Assembly: GCA_000499405.2 (NCBI GenBank)
Contig: HG738138.1
Location: 15,516,554-15,580,553 of the forward strand
Direction of reading: 5' to 3'
DNA length: 64,000 nucleotides
From: Onchocerca volvulus
Taxonomy: Eukaryota > Nematoda > Chromadorea > Rhabditida > Onchocercidae
In this document: positions 1-12,775 of the stretch, piece by piece
How the letters are laid out: each line of letters begins with the position of its first letter
Numbering within the stretch: position 1 is the first letter of the stretch
Notes under the pieces: model-generated
Told to the model about the DNA's origin: nothing
Seen by the model: the letters and a program-made list of their open reading frames with translations, nothing else
The model's database searches: none
Program-made: the position numbers and the translations under genes

Positions 1-416
1 CCGTCTCGATGATACAATCGAAAATCCATTTTTCACTCTTTTCCTTCACAAACACAAACCATTCGGAAATTTTCTCTCTATCTACTTCAAAGATAAAGAG
101 GAGGGAGAGAAAGAGAGAGGGAAAAAGAAATATAATCCTGAAAAAAATTTTTTTTCTCCTTGGAAAAAGGCAAGAGAGTATGGAATAAATAAAAATGTGT
201 CCAATTCTCGTCCCTCTCTATATATATGTCGAGAAAGAAAAGCAGAAAAGTCTCGATGATATAGTTATTGGAGAAAAAGAGAGGAAAGAAAAAGAATTGT
301 TTGATGAATGATGATTGATCTCGAGACTAACAGTGATAGGTTGTTATAGGGCTTTGCGCTTTTCAAAATGGATGCGTTATATGTATGAAGAAGCAAGCAA
401 TGATGGTAAATATCAC

Positions 417-475
417 TGATCATCATCACCATCATCATCATCGTCATCACTATTATTATCACATCATCATCACCA
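417..475. repeat. (ATC/CAT)n microsatellite
   Basis: Imperfect trinucleotide array of ATC/CAT type. It reopens at 583-625 and 667-742. Histidine- or isoleucine-rich reading frames across it are artefacts of the repeat. Confidence 0.9.
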
Positions 476-511
476 ATAAGTAAAAGGCACTAAGCAATAT
501 AGCATTTTGAT

Positions 512-540
512 CGCGCGGCTGTTTTTAAATAAGCCGCGCG
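512..540. other. GC-rich perfect inverted repeat
   Basis: Nine-base arms CGCGCGGCT and AGCCGCGCG are separated by an 11-nt A/T loop. The arms are pure GC-rich sequence in an A+T-rich neighbourhood between two trinucleotide arrays, so the stem would be very stable as RNA or extruded DNA. No T-run follows that would suggest a terminator, and no gene is seen next to it. Function unknown. Confidence 0.8.
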
Positions 541-582
541 TTGTTTCGTTCCCTTCTTTTTGCTTTTCATTCTATCATCATT

Positions 583-707
583 AACATTATCATCATCATC
601 ATCATTATCGTCATCATCATCGTTAGTAGTAGAAGCAATAGCATCATAGCAGAACCATTACTATTACCACTATCATCACCATCACACCATCACCATCACC
701 ATCACCG

Positions 708-742
<35 letters not shown>
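583..742. repeat. (ATC/CAT)n microsatellite, second block
   Basis: Two clusters of CAT/ATC trinucleotides (583-625 and 667-742) separated by a short degenerate stretch. No coding potential beyond low-complexity frames. Confidence 0.9.
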
Positions 743-959
743 TAGGACCATTGCTAACAGCAAGCAGTGTGTGGTAGCAGCTGGAACAATAGGCTATCAT
801 TAAAAAGCTTCCCCTTTGCTAAACTATACCTATCCAATTTATCTATCCCTGTACTAAATACTATTAATACTATTATTCCTTCTACTACTGCTACTACTAC
901 TATTATTATCACGATCTTATCGTCATTGTTATCATCATCAACAGTAATATTTGCAATAA

Positions 960-1280
960 TTGAATATTATTACTATTGCAAATTAAATATCACTATTACT
1001 AGAAACGACTACTTTGCAGTTAAATATCAATACTATTAGTATTGTAACTGTTAAATATTGTCACTATTATTGTTGTAAGCAGTTAATTATCATCACTACT
1101 ATCACTGTTCAATAGTTAGGTATTACCATTATTATCACCATTACTATTGCAGTTAAATATTATCACTATTATTGTTGCAACAGCTGAATATTATCACTCT
1201 TATTACTATTAGTTATTGCAGTTAAATATTATCGTTATTACTATTACAGTAGGTAAATATTATCATTATTGTTATTATTA
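960..1280. repeat. Degenerate tandem repeat with a GCAGTTAAATAT core
   Basis: A core close to GCAGTTAAATATTATCACT recurs near 978, 1015, 1044, 1078, 1149, 1186, 1218 and 1251. Runs of TTATTAC-type triplets lie between the copies. Spacing is irregular, about 30-40 nt or a multiple. It looks like an old minisatellite overlaid by trinucleotide slippage. Confidence 0.75.
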
Positions 1281-1458
1281 CTCATTCGGATAGTTTCTAT
1301 TGAAATATTATTTTTTCGTTTGGATAAAATTTTCGGAAAGGTAAGCGTATATGTCATGTATATGCAAATTAGTCAATGTATTGTATCCGGAGAAATGATT
1401 TTTGATCACGAAAAAAAAAATTGGATGAAAATTTATCTAATTTTAATAGTAAAAGTCA

Positions 1459-1521
1459 TCTAAAAATGAAATATCTGATAAATTTAAAAAAGAAAAATTT
1501 ATCAGATATTTTACTTTTAGA
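1459..1521. other. Long near-perfect hairpin (27-nt arms, 9-nt loop)
   Basis: Left arm 1459-1485 and right arm 1495-1521 are reverse complements at 25 of 27 positions, around the loop AAAAAAGAA. The innermost 17 pairs are uninterrupted. The size suits a small-RNA precursor or the remnant of a foldback element. It lies about 410 nt upstream of the first coding exon of the CENP-B-like gene, on no recognised transcript. Confidence 0.75.
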
Positions 1522-1930
1522 TAATAGTAATAATTATTGTTGTCGTCCATACAAATAATAATTAATGTGCCGGGAATATTTATTTACATTTCAATGGGAT
1601 AATGATTATTTATCGTTTATAATATGATTAATTAATTCTTTCATTCAAATCTTTTTTTCTTTTTTTTTTTTTTTTTTAGCTGATATTTATCAAATAAAAC
1701 GAATGGGATAGAAAAATTTCTAACTTAATGTGTGATAAGGAAAAAAAAGACGAGAAAGAAGTATTACTTGAGTATAGATGAATATATTACCTATCCGTTT
1801 TCAAAAAGTTGGCACAAGTTGTTATTGTTCAACCATTTTATTATTTGCCAAGAAGTGTACAAAAAACAACAACAATTAGTATACCGTAATAATTACCAAT
1901 CTTTGTGCCTGATCTAATCAGTATTTGATA

Positions 1931-4900
1931 ATGGTTGACGATATCGCAACAGGAAATTTGGAAGCAACAATATCACGAAAGAGAAAAGTAAGTAATTAAA
2001 GAAATATCAAAAAATGGAAGATTAGGAAAAAATCGGAAACTTTTGATTTGTTGATAAAAATTGAAGTTTTCTAATTTAAAAGTAAAATAGATTGCCATTA
2101 TCAAATATTGTTCGGCATATTTTGACATATATATTTTTTAATATGTAAAATGCATCATAAAAGGAATTAAAGCAAGAAAAAACTAATTGTGTTTCAAGTT
2201 CACAATTTTTTTTTTGAATTCAATTGCAGTTCAATAAATTTACATCTGAAAAAATGATAAAAAGAAAAAGGATTATCAATAAAAAGATGCTAAGCTAAAG
2301 CAATTAAATCTTCCCTTAATTTTTACGAATTTATTATACGTGTGTGTTTTAGAAAAATGAATTAAACTTTGTAAATATTAATAAAAATGATAATTACAAT
2401 GTCGTAATTGCTATCATCATAATTATTGTAATATCATTTATATGTAAAGGAAGATATTAGGCTAATTTTTAGTAATAATTTTTCAAAAAATTTTAATCCA
2501 GTAACTATCCAATTAGAATAGGGATGATATTCCTTTTTTACAGTGTATATTAGTGATTGATAACACTGATAAAAACAGTGATTTTGTGATAATTACAAAT
2601 GACATGCAAGTTTATTCCATGCTTTATGAATGTTTTTATAAGTATACGTACCATATGTAGGTTTATTTCACGTTTTACGAGTTTTTTTAAATCAATATAC
2701 GTAATTATATACAGATTTCATCCTTTGCGACCGTTTTTTGAATATACATAATTATATGCAGGCTTATTTAATATTTCACGAACCTTTTTACAACTAAGTA
2801 CGCATGATCACATTCAACTTTATCTCCGCTTTACAAATCTTTTTGTAAGTATACGTAATTATAAATTACAATAATATATATGTATAACAATTATTATATT
2901 AATAATTTCATATATTAGTAATTATTATTTCAAAAAAAATTTTTCTTAATAATATTTGAAAAGAAAAAAAAAAAAAAACTTTTTAAACAACTTTAGCCAG
3001 TGCCAATAAAAAGTGGTCGAAGCAGCAATAGTAATGTGATGACTGGTAATGATGATAACAATTGTGGTACAGAATCAATGGTAGCACAAAAAGGCCGCAA
3101 ATTGAAGCAATATGTTTTGGAAGAGAAACTTGATATTATCGACTATGCTAAAGTCATCCATTTCTTTTTTCTTTCATTTCATTTTTCTTTTTCTTACTTT
3201 TTTTTTTTGAAATGAATTTTAGCACCTATAACTAGGTAACTAACTGAGAAGAAACAGATGACATGATAATAAAACATTTGATTGAATTAAAAAAATGAAT
3301 TCTAGCACTTATAATCATATAATTAATTGAGAAAGAGCGGATGAGAATGTTAGTGAAAATTTCGTTGAATTTAAGATATGAATTGTAGCATTTGTAATTA
3401 GATAATTAACTGAAAAGCAATAGATGAGAGTGTTAGTAAAAAAACTTTTTTCGGTTGAAAAAATTAGTGATGGGAAAGTCTATAATTTTCGGAAAAAAAA
3501 AAAGATTAGTAAAGATAAGTAAAAAGGAAAACAGTTTTAATTGGAGAATTATTTTACATAAAATGATTTTTAAAAAGCTTGAATAGATATATGAAATTAC
3601 AAATTTTTGAATGATTCATTTCAATGGACATAGCAAAAATTTTTGAATTTTTTTTTCTTTTTTTCAGTAGGGCATGAATAATATTATTCAAATTTGTTTA
3701 GTTTTTTTAATAAAATTATTTAAATTTATTCAATTTCTTCAAAATTAATGGTAATGAAAATCTCTTCTGCAGATAATTGGAAATCGAGCAGCTGGACGAG
3801 AATTTAATGTTGCAGAAAGTTCTATACGTGAATGGAGGAAGAATGAGCAAAGACTTAGGTATTACTAAGTTTTTTTCTTTTCTTTTTTTTTTTTTTAGTG
3901 ATAATTTTGAAAGTTTAATGTTAAAAAAAGAAGTTGATGTTAACATTTTAAATTTAAAAACAAACAAATGGAAGAATTCTATTTTAATAGGTCAATGTTT
4001 GAAACAACTCCAGAAAGGTCACGATTGGATGGTGGCGGACGAAGGCCAGTTTCCGAAGATCTTGAAAAGAATTTGGTTAGTTATCAAAAAAAAAAAGAAG
4101 TAGGATGTTAATACTAAAGATATGTACAGTATAGTACGTGGGTTGTCACTATATGTGTTTTTACATTAATAGTGATTAATTAATAAACATAATTTTGTAA
4201 CGGTACAAACGATATATTAATATTAATAGTTATGCTGAGTGTGGTATGGTAGTAGGAACAGAGGTACGGTAATAGAAATTATTGATACAGTGTAGAAATT
4301 ATTAGCGTCACATAGCTACTAGTACAGTTTAATCTTGATCTTCTTGAAGTATGATTATTGCAAACTGGATGGTAGCTTTTATTAATAATTTGTTAATCTA
4401 ATTAAAGAGTTTTATTAATTGGAAACAGAATTCTGTTATAAAAAGACTGGTTGCGAATCGGGCAATAATTCTCACTTAGTTTTTATCAGTTAATAATTGT
4501 AATGACAAACTTGGAATTACTATTCGCTTATAATGATTATTTGCTTTGACTAAAATTGGCTTATTAGTAAAAAATGTCTAGCTTACTTGAAATTGTAGAA
4601 ATGAATTATCATAATTATTATTCTGCTTAACTTTATTTCAGTCATTGTAACTATCAAATTTCAATGAAAAATATTTATTTGTTTTATACGATAATGCTAG
4701 AAATATCAATAATCATAAAAAAAGCAGTATTAAAAATCATAATCAATGATGATAATGCTGGTAGAGAAAATGAAAATTATCGTTAGACGAAGATAGTTGA
4801 CTGGAAAGAATTGCTCATCTAATTTTTTGGTTAAATTTCCAATTTGTACAAAGCGAAATTTCCAACCAGAAATATCTAATAAATTATGCAAATATCACGT

Positions 4901-7900
4901 TTAAATTTAGCATGGATATTTGTGGTTCCCATGATCTTAGCTTTATTATATTCATTTACTCTGACAAATGATTTTAGATTTCTCATATAATGTTTTCATA
5001 AATTAATTATAATTATCAGGAATTCCAATATTATTTTATTTGCAAATTTTTAATTATAAATTTAAATATAAATACAAGCAAAAAAAAAGTTCCGACTTAT
5101 ATATCATTCAGTTTTTTAGCATTTAATTTTGGATCGTCGTATAATTGCTCATTCATTTTATCTTATTACTATTTTTATTTTCATCATTAGTCTTTATTCT
5201 TTTTCTCTATTATTATTTTCAAAAGACCAATTAACACAAAGTAAAATTTTCCTTTCAGTTATCTTTTCATCCATGTTGCAATTCAAGAATGTATATCTTC
5301 GAAGAGAATATTAAATTGCTTTAATTACATGTAAATTTGAAATTTTGCGGCCCATAACTTGTATCGGAAAATGAAAAATGACTAATTCTCTTTTTCGTAT
5401 TTCAACTAGCATTTTCTTCTTTTTGACACAAATTAAACATGTCAACATGTCATAAGCAGAAGAGAAAGAAGAAGAGAGCTTGAGATGTGAAAACAAATAA
5501 TACGAAAAAGCAAACATCATGAATTTCTTCCTTTTCTTCTTTTTTTTTAGGGGGAATGAAATTCTAATTTTTAGATGCAATTTTTAGAAGAAAAACTAAA
5601 ACTATACAATAAGATTGAGCCATTTTCAAATAGCGAATTGAATAATTGTTTGATTAATTTAGTTCAGTTTAGAAAGATATAAGATAGAGTGAAATTTTAA
5701 GTCTAAAAGCTAAATTATGAAGTTATTAGCCAAAATTAAATAAGATATAAGATGTTCTAAATGAATAATAACATTGATATATAGATAATGAATACACACG
5801 GATAAAAGTCAAATGAAAACTGAAATATCGGAAAATTTATATATTATCGTAGTGGTATTACGATAATGCCGTTAGAATTTGCTTTAAATCGAATTGGAAA
5901 ACACAGAAACTGAATAACACTTTTCTATCACTGTGATAATCAGTTTCTGTTTCTTTTTTTCTTTTTTTCTTTTTTTTTTTTTTTTGTTGAAAAAAAGCAT
6001 AACTTTGAATGGCATACTGTATTTAACTGTAAGGTAAAGTTGACTATTTATAACCGAATGCAAATTATGGTAAATTGTATGAGCAGATCAACAATTGCTA
6101 GACAACAACAAAAAAAAGCAGATTATTGATTACACTCTCGAATCAATAATTTTCAGTCAATCAATTTTATTTTAGAAAATAAGTTTTTTTCTAATCTGCT
6201 GAGTTTGTTGCATTGTTATAGTTATTCAGTGTCATGTAAGAAAACGTAAACAACTTTTAGCAAACGTGAGTAATCTAATTTGAGCGTGATGTTGTCTTAT
6301 TTGAGATCTTAACATGAATAAATTTAGAGGCGTAGTTTTGAGATATTTATTGTCAAACTTTTACTTATAAACTAATTTCATAAATAAAGAGTAAAAGATA
6401 TTAAAATATTGATAAGATTGAAAATATTCGATCGTAAATTTGTTTCCAAAAATTTGTTGCTATGATTTTTGCTTCAGAAAAATTTGTGATATATCAAAAT
6501 TATTTGCAAAATGATACATCAGTAATAAAATAAACTATAGATAGAAATTTTTGGAAAGCGTATGGATGATAATCGCATTACAGCTGCATCGCTAAACAAT
6601 TTGGGAAATATGTAATTATAAACGTAATACAATATTGGGGACGGATAATAATTAAATTTCAAGTCATGCGAATTACAGTATTTTAGGAAAATAGGTTTAA
6701 GAAATAAGCAAGCAGTGAATATTATAACTTATTTTTATCTTCACTCTTATTCAGTTTTTTCTTTTTGAAATTTTTTCCTTTTTCTCTTTTTTTTGTTCGA
6801 TTTTTCATGGGTACCTTTTTTTTTTTTTAGATAAATGAGGAAAAAAAATAAAGATAATTATTGATTAAAATTTATAGCTTCAATATGTAACATCAAAAAA
6901 TGACAGCGAGACAGCTCTAACATGGCATGATATAAAAGAAAAAGCGAATGCTTTATGGAAAGATATTTGTGATCGAAATCCAGAATACAATGATCGTGGA
7001 TTCACCGCTAATATGGTAAATTCTTTTGAATCCTTCAAAATTATAATATATTAATCTTTAAAAATAATATATGATAATAGAATCAGATAAATCTAATTTT
7101 CTTTCAAGGCAAATACAGTTTTAAAATTTTGGGTAGATAGATTTAAATTGAAAATTTTAATATTAGAAGTCCTGAAAATCGTATGCTAATAAGTAGAATT
7201 TCTACTAAAATCTAAAAGATTTCTCAGTCGACAACTTTTAGTTTCCAATCAGAAAGTTTGACAACATACAAATTTTCCGAAAATCAGAAATTTTTTTATC
7301 GATATTTGGAAATTTTGACAAAATATAAATTGAGAATTTGCTCGAAAATCTAATAGATTTTTCAATCACTAATCGGAAAGTTTGATAACGTGCAGATTTT
7401 TCTAGAAATATATTCTTTTCAAATGTAACCTTTACAGATGATAATCTGATTTTATCATATGTATGATATGTTTTGTGGAATCGCCTAGAAAGATTTATAT
7501 ATCTTTTATAATCCACTATGGCACGCTTAAAATTAATAATTTAACTTTGAATTCTTATATTGGAAATCTTATTGTGACAATAAAATCTCATAAATAAAGT
7601 GTGTCATATTTTTATAAACTTTTATATTTACATTCATAAAATTTTTCATATATTTACAAAAATATTTGCATTCATGGTAGTTCACTATAAAAAATAAAAT
7701 AAAATTCCAGAAAAGATTCTTTTTAAAAACATCGGTGTTTTTCTGTTTGAAAAATCATTACATATTTTTATTTGAATAGAAACATGAGATTTTATTGTCA
7801 TGAAAGGAATGAATTCAAATCATGGAAAAAAAACCGAAAGGGAACAATATTTTCATTTCAAATTTTCCATCTATTTCAGTTTTTTCTTTTCTCTCGAAAA

Positions 7901-8643
7901 TTTTAACAATTCCAGTACTATTGTAAAATATTGTGTGCAGTAATGTATTAATGTTTTATTGCATACCAGTATTTTTTTTAATATTTGCCATATAACCAAG
8001 AATTATATTAACTTGCGATTTTTTACAAATTGATTTAGTTGAAATATTAAATTTCTACAATCTTATTTAGTCGATTCATTTTTTAAATTGAAATTTTGAT
8101 TAAAACTGATTTCCATTTTTTTAACTTGACTGAAATTAGACTCGTAAATTTTAGTTTGTTTGATGATAATTAATTTTTTTTTTTCAGGGTTGGGTAGCAC
8201 GTTTTGTACGACGTAACAATATTACTCTTCAAGTGGCTAATTCCACTTCTACAATTTCACCGAAATTAGTTAATAAAAATGATAATAATAGCAATATTAT
8301 CGATAATTTGATAAATCGAAGCGATGGAAATCCCATCTGTTGTAATACTTCTAATATGATGGCAAATTCTTCCTGCACATTACCATTTAAAGTATCTCGA
8401 ATTTCTGATCTTACTGTTGCAAATGCGAATATTTGTCGTCAGAATGACGTCACAAAAGTGAATGCAACAACAATAACAACAACAGCAACAACAATATCAA
8501 CAACGACAACAGCAACAGTAAATATTGCTACTATTAATAATAGTAGTACTGTATCGGTAAAAAAGCGTCGTAAAAACTTTATACCGAAAAAAGTCGTTCC
8601 AAATGATGTAATTTGTTTAGCAGCTAATAATAGAATCCAATGA
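1931..8643 (+). CDS. CENP-B/Pogo-type DNA-binding protein (Brinker-like domain plus CENP-B HTH), transposase-less
   Basis: Six exons: 1931-1987, 2997-3152, 3773-3858, 3991-4075, 6878-7015 and 8188-8643. All introns are GT-AG and phases agree, giving 325 aa. Residues about 52-99 resemble the Brinker DNA-binding domain of pogo-derived proteins: GRKLKQYVLEEKLDII, then GNRAAGREFNV and SIREWRKNE. Residues about 111-190 match a CENP-B-type HTH: LDGGGRRPVSEDLE, the WHDIKEKANALW helix and GWVARFVRRNNI. The tail is Asn/Thr-rich low complexity, with a basic KKRRK nuclear-localisation-like patch near residues 295-300. No DDE transposase follows before the stop, so this looks like a domesticated Pogo/Tigger-type DNA binder, presumably nuclear; its target is unknown. 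An AG acceptor at 1920-1921, 9 nt before the ATG, could be a trans-splice site. Family call firm; exon 1 slightly less sure. Confidence 0.82.
2606..2864. repeat. Five-copy decayed tandem repeat (about 52 nt) in intron 1 of the CENP-B-like gene
   Basis: Units begin near 2606, 2657, 2711, 2758 and 2812. Each has a GYAGGTTTATTTCACG-like start, a TTTACGA...TTTTT middle and a TATACGTAATTATAT end. Copies are strongly diverged but keep order and spacing. Confidence 0.75.
3211..3460. repeat. Three-copy 83-nt tandem repeat in intron 2 of the CENP-B-like gene
   Basis: Units start at 3211, 3294 and 3377, an exact 83-nt period. Shared blocks are ATGAATTNTAGCAYNTATAA, TAATTAACTGAGAA and GATGAGAATGTTAGT. 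The first coding ORF ends inside the T-rich stretch just before it, after the exon 2 donor at 3153. Confidence 0.8.
7194..7412. repeat. Diverged two-copy duplication in the last intron of the CENP-B-like gene
   Basis: Copy 1 (about 7194-7290) and copy 2 (about 7333-7412) share GAATTTNCTNNAAAATCTAA, AGATTTYTCAGTC and AATCNGAAAGTTTGAYAACRT. Similarity is clear but imperfect. No coding signal. Confidence 0.65.
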
Positions 8644-9860
8644 AATTATTATTACAACTACGATTACAGCATCATCGATAGAACCAAAAACAAAAGATTA
8701 TTTCTAGCACTGCATTGATCTTCCTGTAAAATACAGCATCAGGAATACTGTATTCCACATACTATTTATGCAGCCATAAATACTGTGTGTTATCAATGAT
8801 TAAAATTTAAATTGCAAATAATATATGTATCTACCAGTGGTTAGAAATTGGATCATACATATTGCAAGTAATTAGTGATTAAAAGTTGAGTAAGCAAGTA
8901 CTGTAATATCATTAGTCAAATATTTACGATTTTTTACCCATTTTTCCCTTCTTTTTTTTTTTCGTATGATTTATATTTTGAACTTACTGGAAAATCTGCA
9001 GTTAAATTTTAAGAACATTCCAGATTAGTATCAAAACAGAAGGATTTCTTATATGATTATCATTCATCTATTCATCTGTTTTGTCGTATGATGTTTTTAC
9101 TGTTCTTAACAATTCAAACATTATTAAAATCATCCAAAATTTAATAATTTTTTTTTACAGTTAAGCAGTTTTTTTCGTTAACATTAAAATTATCATTATT
9201 AGTTAAAATTGATAGTTTCTCATTTTTGCTTAGGTTTTTAATATCCTGGACTTATTATACTCATTTTGTTCAACTTCTTTCATTTCATTTTTTCGGTCTA
9301 AGTCAACTTCTTGCCTTTTTTACTTTTATCAGGGAGATGTGATATGTTTTTTTTTCTTCCCTCTCTTTTTCGCAAAAATTCAACTATTCATTTTAAAATT
9401 AGTCATTTTATGTGTTTCATTTCGTTTATTCATACAGCGCATGAATCATTCATTTTGCTTCTTGTCTCGTATTGAATTTTTCAAATAAGAAAAAAAAGAG
9501 AAAAGAAACAAGAATAAACTTTAAATGATATAAGCAAAAGAGAAAAAGTTTAAATTTTAGATCAATCCTCTTAGTCGATATTTCTGTTTGGTCATATTTG
9601 GAAAATAAAAAAAAAAAAAAAAATCTAAAATAGAATTTACGTTCTCTTTCTTTTTTAAAATTCATCTCTGTTTTCCTTTCTTTCCTAATACTCTTTTTCT
9701 CCAAAAAACTAAATTTAAAAAAAAAGAAACTCAACAATATATTATAATATTTCGGATTTTCTTTTTTTCTCTTTTTATTTTCCGATTTTTCGAATTTCAA
9801 TTAACAACAGAAAAAAAAAAGAAATAGAAAACCGGTATTTAATAATGTGCATGCATAAAT

Positions 9861-10078
9861 TTATTTTATTCCCTATCCGCTTTATCTGTAGCTTCCATCC
9901 AGTACGTTCTCAATAAACAAACACCTCGTAATAAATTCATCCGGTTGGTGCCGTTCCTTTATCCGATTTTATAGCGATTGCCTTTTTAATTCTATTCTCC
10001 ATCCGTTTTGTCTGCAGCTTTATTCATATTTTCTCATTAAACCATATCTCGAGATAAATTTATCCGGTTGTTACTGTT
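9861..10078. repeat. Two-copy direct duplication (about 96 nt each)
   Basis: Copies at 9861-9957 and about 9983-10078 share TATCCGCTTTATCTGTAGCTT versus CATCCGTTTTGTCTGCAGCTT, an ACGTTCTCAATAAA / TTTTCTCATTAAA block, and AAATTCATCCGGTTG. The copies are locally less A+T-rich than their flanks. No ORF. Confidence 0.75.
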
Positions 10079-12189
10079 TGTACTTTGTTGATTTGCAAAC
10101 AAATCTTTTCCAGCTTTATCAAATGATAATATCTTCTCGACACCAAACGTACGAATTAATACAAAGAGGTATGTATTTATATTCTGCGGAAGATTTCGTC
10201 ATCATTTACTTCTACGTGCAAGCAGTTAAGTTTCAAGAAAAAGAAAAAAAAAAAATTTTCTTCATAGTTCAAAAATTAATTAATCTTTCTTGTCTTTAAG
10301 CACTGTTCATTGTTGATTAATCCTTAATTTTTGCAACATCAGTAAATGATAGCGAAATATTCCATTTTTCTTTCCTTTTTTTTTGAATATTTTTTATTTT
10401 TCTTTTATCGTTTATTATTATTATTATTTATTAATAGTGATAAGCTTATTTGCATTAAACTTATTTTTTGCATACAAATTTCAATTTATGCCTTATAACG
10501 CTCAATTATTTTAAGAAGAATATTGTAGTTCTTTTTTTTCCTCTTTCTTTACCTTCTCCGTTTATCCAAATTTTCAATGTGTTAAAAAAAGACGGAAGTT
10601 TGAGGAAATATATATTATTCTGAAGAAAGTATTGCTGGAAGTTTGTTTGAGGTTTTTTTAAAAAGTTTGGAGTTTTGAAATTAATCAGGTTAAATTTAAG
10701 TTTATTTGAAAGTTAAATTTTTGAAGTTATTTGGAATTACCAGTATTTAAAAGAATTAAATTTAAATGTTAAGTTTATTTAAAAGTTTATCAAATTTACG
10801 CAAATGATCCTTACGATGTCATTAAAGAAAAACTGTTAAAACTTTTTTGTAATGGCGAGTGATTGGATTATTTCATCTATTAATTTCTTTTATTCTGGGC
10901 TATTTTTAATTTGCCTATTTTAATTTTAGGATATTCATTACAATGCTAATTGTTTTCTTTTGTAGGAAATTATTACTCCTTTTAATTGATCATAACTGAA
11001 GAAATTTAAATTTTATTACTTGTACACAAATGCGAATATTTAAAACAAAAAAAAAAAAGGAAATTTGATTAATTGATTAATTAGCTCAAATATGCACCTC
11101 TACTGCTTGATATTTATTAATTAACAATTGCTTTTTTTTTTCTTGCGTCCTATTTTTATTCGTGGAAATTTCTCTTTGTGTCATTGAGACCGGTTATGAT
11201 ATTGTTAAATTCAAATCATTGCAAAAGATTTGAATTATTCTAGCAAAGTATATGCAGTGATAGTTTCGAGTAGTTTTGGTAAATAATTAATAGTATGTAA
11301 TTTCAGTGAATTGATTTTTCATATTCTTGTTCTTCAGGATAAATAATAATTAATGGTTGATATCCTGATACTATTTGAAAAGAAATTGTTATTTATACCA
11401 TACTCGGTTATCCTATCTGATTGTTACAATCGAACGATGCACTGTTACATTGAAATGTTTCATGTGTTTGAAAATAAAATTACTGTTTGATTAATAATAA
11501 AGTTTAAATAAATTATTGTAACTGATATCAAGGCAATGTGATGATTAAGTTATCGTTGAAATTTTGAATTTATTATCTGAAGAACAGCAGTATAACTCTG
11601 AAAATGCAGCAATACAACTGAGAAAAAAAATACGATAGTATAACCTGATCGTACTTTTCAGCCTGATTCATCTCTTTAAATCATTTCTAAAACTTATAAA
11701 AACAATTTTTCCAATCAAAAATTAGGAAATTTAAATTTAAGTTAGATTCCATCAGTCATTTACATTGTATAAAAAGAGAATAATATTAAAAGTTGTTTGG
11801 ATTTATCTGTTAATTTTTCTCCAGAAATTGAAGGTTAAATAATTGGAATCACTGAAAAATATTACTTTTCTGTTAACGTCCAAAGCAGTTCGAAATGTCA
11901 ATCATGTTTTAACTTAAATTGAATATTGATCAATTCCATGAATTGATTATTTTCATGAATATTTTTGGATATTTAATTCAAAACTTAGAAAGAAATGATG
12001 TTAGATTACTGCAATATGCACCTTGAAAGTTTTTCTCGTCTAAAATGTTCCGGTATTATCCACCAGTTTTATATTAAAGTAATGTAAGCATTATTACTAA
12101 ATATTTAAATAGGAGAAAACATAAAGATTGAAAAATGATTCATCGATTTCGATCAAAATTAAAGTATCAGAATCAAATAGTGGGATGCC

Positions 12190-12345
12190 AAATTTTTCTT
12201 GTCATTATACTGTTAATAATAATCAGTGATTGTTTGATTATTGACTGACTGATAAATTATATGATACGACATTAAAGTTTTTCCTTATCGTTCTGTTGAT
12301 AATAAAACTCAGTGATTGATCATTTAATTGATTAATTGGATAATT
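12190..12345. repeat. Decayed two-copy direct repeat (84-nt period)
   Basis: Copy 12190-12262 and copy 12274-12345 share AAGTTTTTCYTTRTC, CTGTTRATAATAA and CAGTGATTGNTNATT blocks. Similarity is moderate. Confidence 0.5.
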
Positions 12346-12736
12346 GATCAACCAATCGATATCTATTGCATGAATTAAACTTGCTATTGGATATGAAATT
12401 ATTGAAGTTTGATTTTAAGTAATAATTACTATTTTCATATTATTTAATCAATTTATATAACAAATCTTAGAATAAATCCAATTCGCCACAGTTTGACAAA
12501 TTTTTCATAGACGACAGTAAATTTAGTTATCGAAATATCAGCCGGAAATCTTTATGCAAATATTTATATAATATAAAATGTTAACAGATCTGTCCTTTTT
12601 ATGAATTTCAAAAGGAACAATAAACTTTAAACCATAAATTCGTTACGGTGAATATATAATCGAAAAACTTTTTCTTCTTTTTGAATTTTAATAAAAATTT
12701 TCCTTTTTTTTTTGTTCCTTCTTGTAATTGTACTTA

Positions 12737-12738
<2 letters not shown>

Positions 12739-12770
<32 letters not shown>
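12739..12770. repeat. (AT)16 microsatellite
   Basis: Uninterrupted AT dinucleotide run. Confidence 0.95.

Positions 12771-12775
<5 letters not shown>

Noticed and set aside
541..777. Open frame rich in His and Ile
   Set aside because: Produced by the CAT/ATC trinucleotide arrays; no start context or splice sites.
9450..9800. 116-codon minus-strand open frame rich in Phe/Lys
   Set aside because: Created by homopurine/homopyrimidine runs; amino acid composition (Phe, Lys, Glu blocks) is that of low-complexity DNA.
10114..10168. Exon-like 55-nt segment with good acceptor and GTATGT donor
   Set aside because: No partner exon on either side and no recognisable peptide; probably chance splice motifs.
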